A stretch of 64,000 nucleotides of DNA, taken from assembly GCA_022766945.1 (NCBI GenBank), contig JALEOU010000044.1, forward strand, positions 1 through 64,000, written 5' to 3'. Source of the DNA: Fusicatenibacter sp. (GTDB lineage Bacteria > Bacillota > Clostridia > Lachnospirales > Lachnospiraceae). The notes beneath the pieces are model-generated. The model made no database searches, was not told the origin of the DNA, and was given only the letters and a program-made list of their open reading frames with translations. Every line of letters begins with the position of its first letter. Within the stretch, counting starts at the first letter, position 1. Positions 63,253 to 64,000 of the stretch are shown here, piece by piece. The translations under genes were made by a program, and so were the position numbers.

Positions 63253-64000
63253 TACATCGGCTTCCCTGCAAGGACTTCCTGGTAATCCTTGTAGTTCTCT
63301 TCCAGAAGTTTCGGTGTATTTAGACCGTAGGGACACTTCTTCCTGCATGCTCCGCAGTGCAGGCATCCCTCAATCTTTTTCATCATCTCCTGGGCCTTCG
63401 GTGTAAGCCAATTTGCTGAGGGTGAGCGCCGTAAAAGAAGACTCATACGGGCACAGGTATTGATTTCAATTCCTGCAGGACACGGCATACAGTATCCGCA
63501 TCCACGGCAGAAGTTACCGGAGAGCTGCTCTTTATCTCTTCGAATGATCTCTTCTATCGTTTCATCCATTGCCGGAGGACACTGGATATATCCGAGAAAC
63601 TCGTCCAGCTCACGTTCTCTTTGTACACCCCAGATCGGCAAAACGTTCTCATACTGATCCTCAAATGCATAAGCAGCAGCCGAATTGGTGATCAGACCGC
63701 CGGACAGTGCTTTCATTGCAATAAATCCCATATTCTTCTCTTTGCATTTCTCCACCAGAGAAATCTCTGCCGGCGTCGCAAGATAGCAGAAGGGGAACTG
63801 CAGTGTTTCATACAGACCGGACCCGATGATTTCTTCTGCTACGTTAAGCCGGTGATTTGTTATTCCAATGTGACGAATTTTTCCCTGCGCTTTCGCCTCC
63901 ACCATAGCCTCATACAAGCCGGTACCATCACCCGGGTGCGGACAAAACGAGGGATTATGGAACTGATAGATATCTATGTAATCCGTCCGGAGAAGCCGAA
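63252..64000 (-). CDS. Aldo/keto reductase with C-terminal 4Fe-4S domain (5' end outside window)
   Basis: Partial, 249 codons present. The frame is open to the window edge, reading [18 protein letters not shown], which is the AKR barrel, then [18 protein letters not shown] and [13 protein letters not shown]. The C-terminal ferredoxin-like part has [16 protein letters not shown] and [15 protein letters not shown], eight cysteines for two clusters. This family (AKR plus Fe-S) is common in Clostridia; substrates are mostly unknown. Coupled to the AEC transporter by TAATG. Confidence 0.88.
   Translation of the reverse strand, partial: RLLRTDYIDIYQFHNPSFCPHPGDGTGLYEAMVEAKAQGKIRHIGITNHRLNVAEEIIGSGLYETLQFPFCYLATPAEISLVEKCKEKNMGFIAMKALSGGLITNSAAAYAFEDQYENVLPIWGVQRERELDEFLGYIQCPPAMDETIEEIIRRDKEQLSGNFCRGCGYCMPCPAGIEINTCARMSLLLRRSPSANWLTPKAQEMMKKIEGCLHCGACRKKCPYGLNTPKLLEENYKDYQEVLAGKPM

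Overview
The window comes from a low-to-moderate GC, anaerobic, spore-lineage Firmicute, most likely a Lachnospiraceae-type gut Clostridium. The evidence is two T-box leaders, a Spo0A-type DNA-binding domain, strong AGGAGG ribosome sites with vegetative promoters, TasA/SipW-cognate and Cna-B surface proteins, a clostridial group-B [FeFe] hydrogenase, and a complete-looking anaerobic (cobalt-early) cobalamin pathway. Most genes are on the minus strand. No IS element, prophage or CRISPR array was seen.

Layout. 1-4.7 kb: start of rpsU, then alaS and tyrS, the latter behind a tyrosine T-box. 4.7-7.5 kb: a PepSY lipoprotein, OmpR-type regulator and histidine kinase operon. 7.6-11.4 kb: a FecCD/BtuCD-type ABC importer behind a cobalamin riboswitch, followed by a CGGC-domain protein. 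11.6-15.1 kb: cbiK and lysR on the plus strand, with aspA divergent from lysR; aspA runs into a fragment of a malic enzyme gene. 15.1-32.2 kb: one collinear tetrapyrrole/corrin operon read hemA, hemC-cobA-hemD (triple fusion), hemL, cbiD, cbiL, cbiF, cbiG, cbiH, cbiJ-E-T (triple fusion), cbiA, cbiB, cobD, cbiP, cbiC. 32.4-34.1 kb: a membrane MutS-like ATPase. 34.2-39.2 kb: a surface-fibre operon of two SipW-cognate TasA-like proteins, a membrane-anchored relative and a large Cna-B protein. 39.6-43.8 kb: the nucleotide-loop half of B12 synthesis (cobT, cobU, cobS, a shortened CobU-like paralogue, cobC, an amidohydrolase). 43.9-45.6 kb: a repeat-rich cell-wall hydrolase. 45.9-57.3 kb: amino-acid genes (thrC, leuA behind a leucine T-box, leuCD, lysR, ilvC, ilvN), a tRNA-Pro, a stand-alone Spo0A C-terminal domain protein and two gene remnants. 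57.4-64 kb: hydrogenase, AAA ATPase, a Na+-pump decarboxylase gamma/beta pair behind a metal-type riboswitch, an AEC transporter and a truncated Fe-S aldo/keto reductase.

How the genes work together. hemA/hemL/hemCD-cobA lead from glutamyl-tRNA to precorrin-2. CbiK inserts cobalt, the Cbi enzymes build the corrin ring, and CobTUSC attach the lower loop. The riboswitch-controlled importer supplies ready-made corrinoid (or a related chelate). HemB, a precorrin-2 dehydrogenase and a corrinoid adenosyltransferase are not in the window. The ilv/leu genes form a branched-chain amino-acid district.

The least explained items are a family of palindromic interspersed repeats with TTACTGTTCAG termini (three copies), a yybP-ykoY-like leader in front of a Na+-pump subunit, a structured leader and small ORF between ilvN and ilvC, a TasA/Cna-B fibre operon lacking its processing enzymes, a second degenerate CobU, an unassigned amidohydrolase in the B12 operon, and the malic-enzyme and MATE gene fragments. 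All calls are from reading the sequence; no database search was run.
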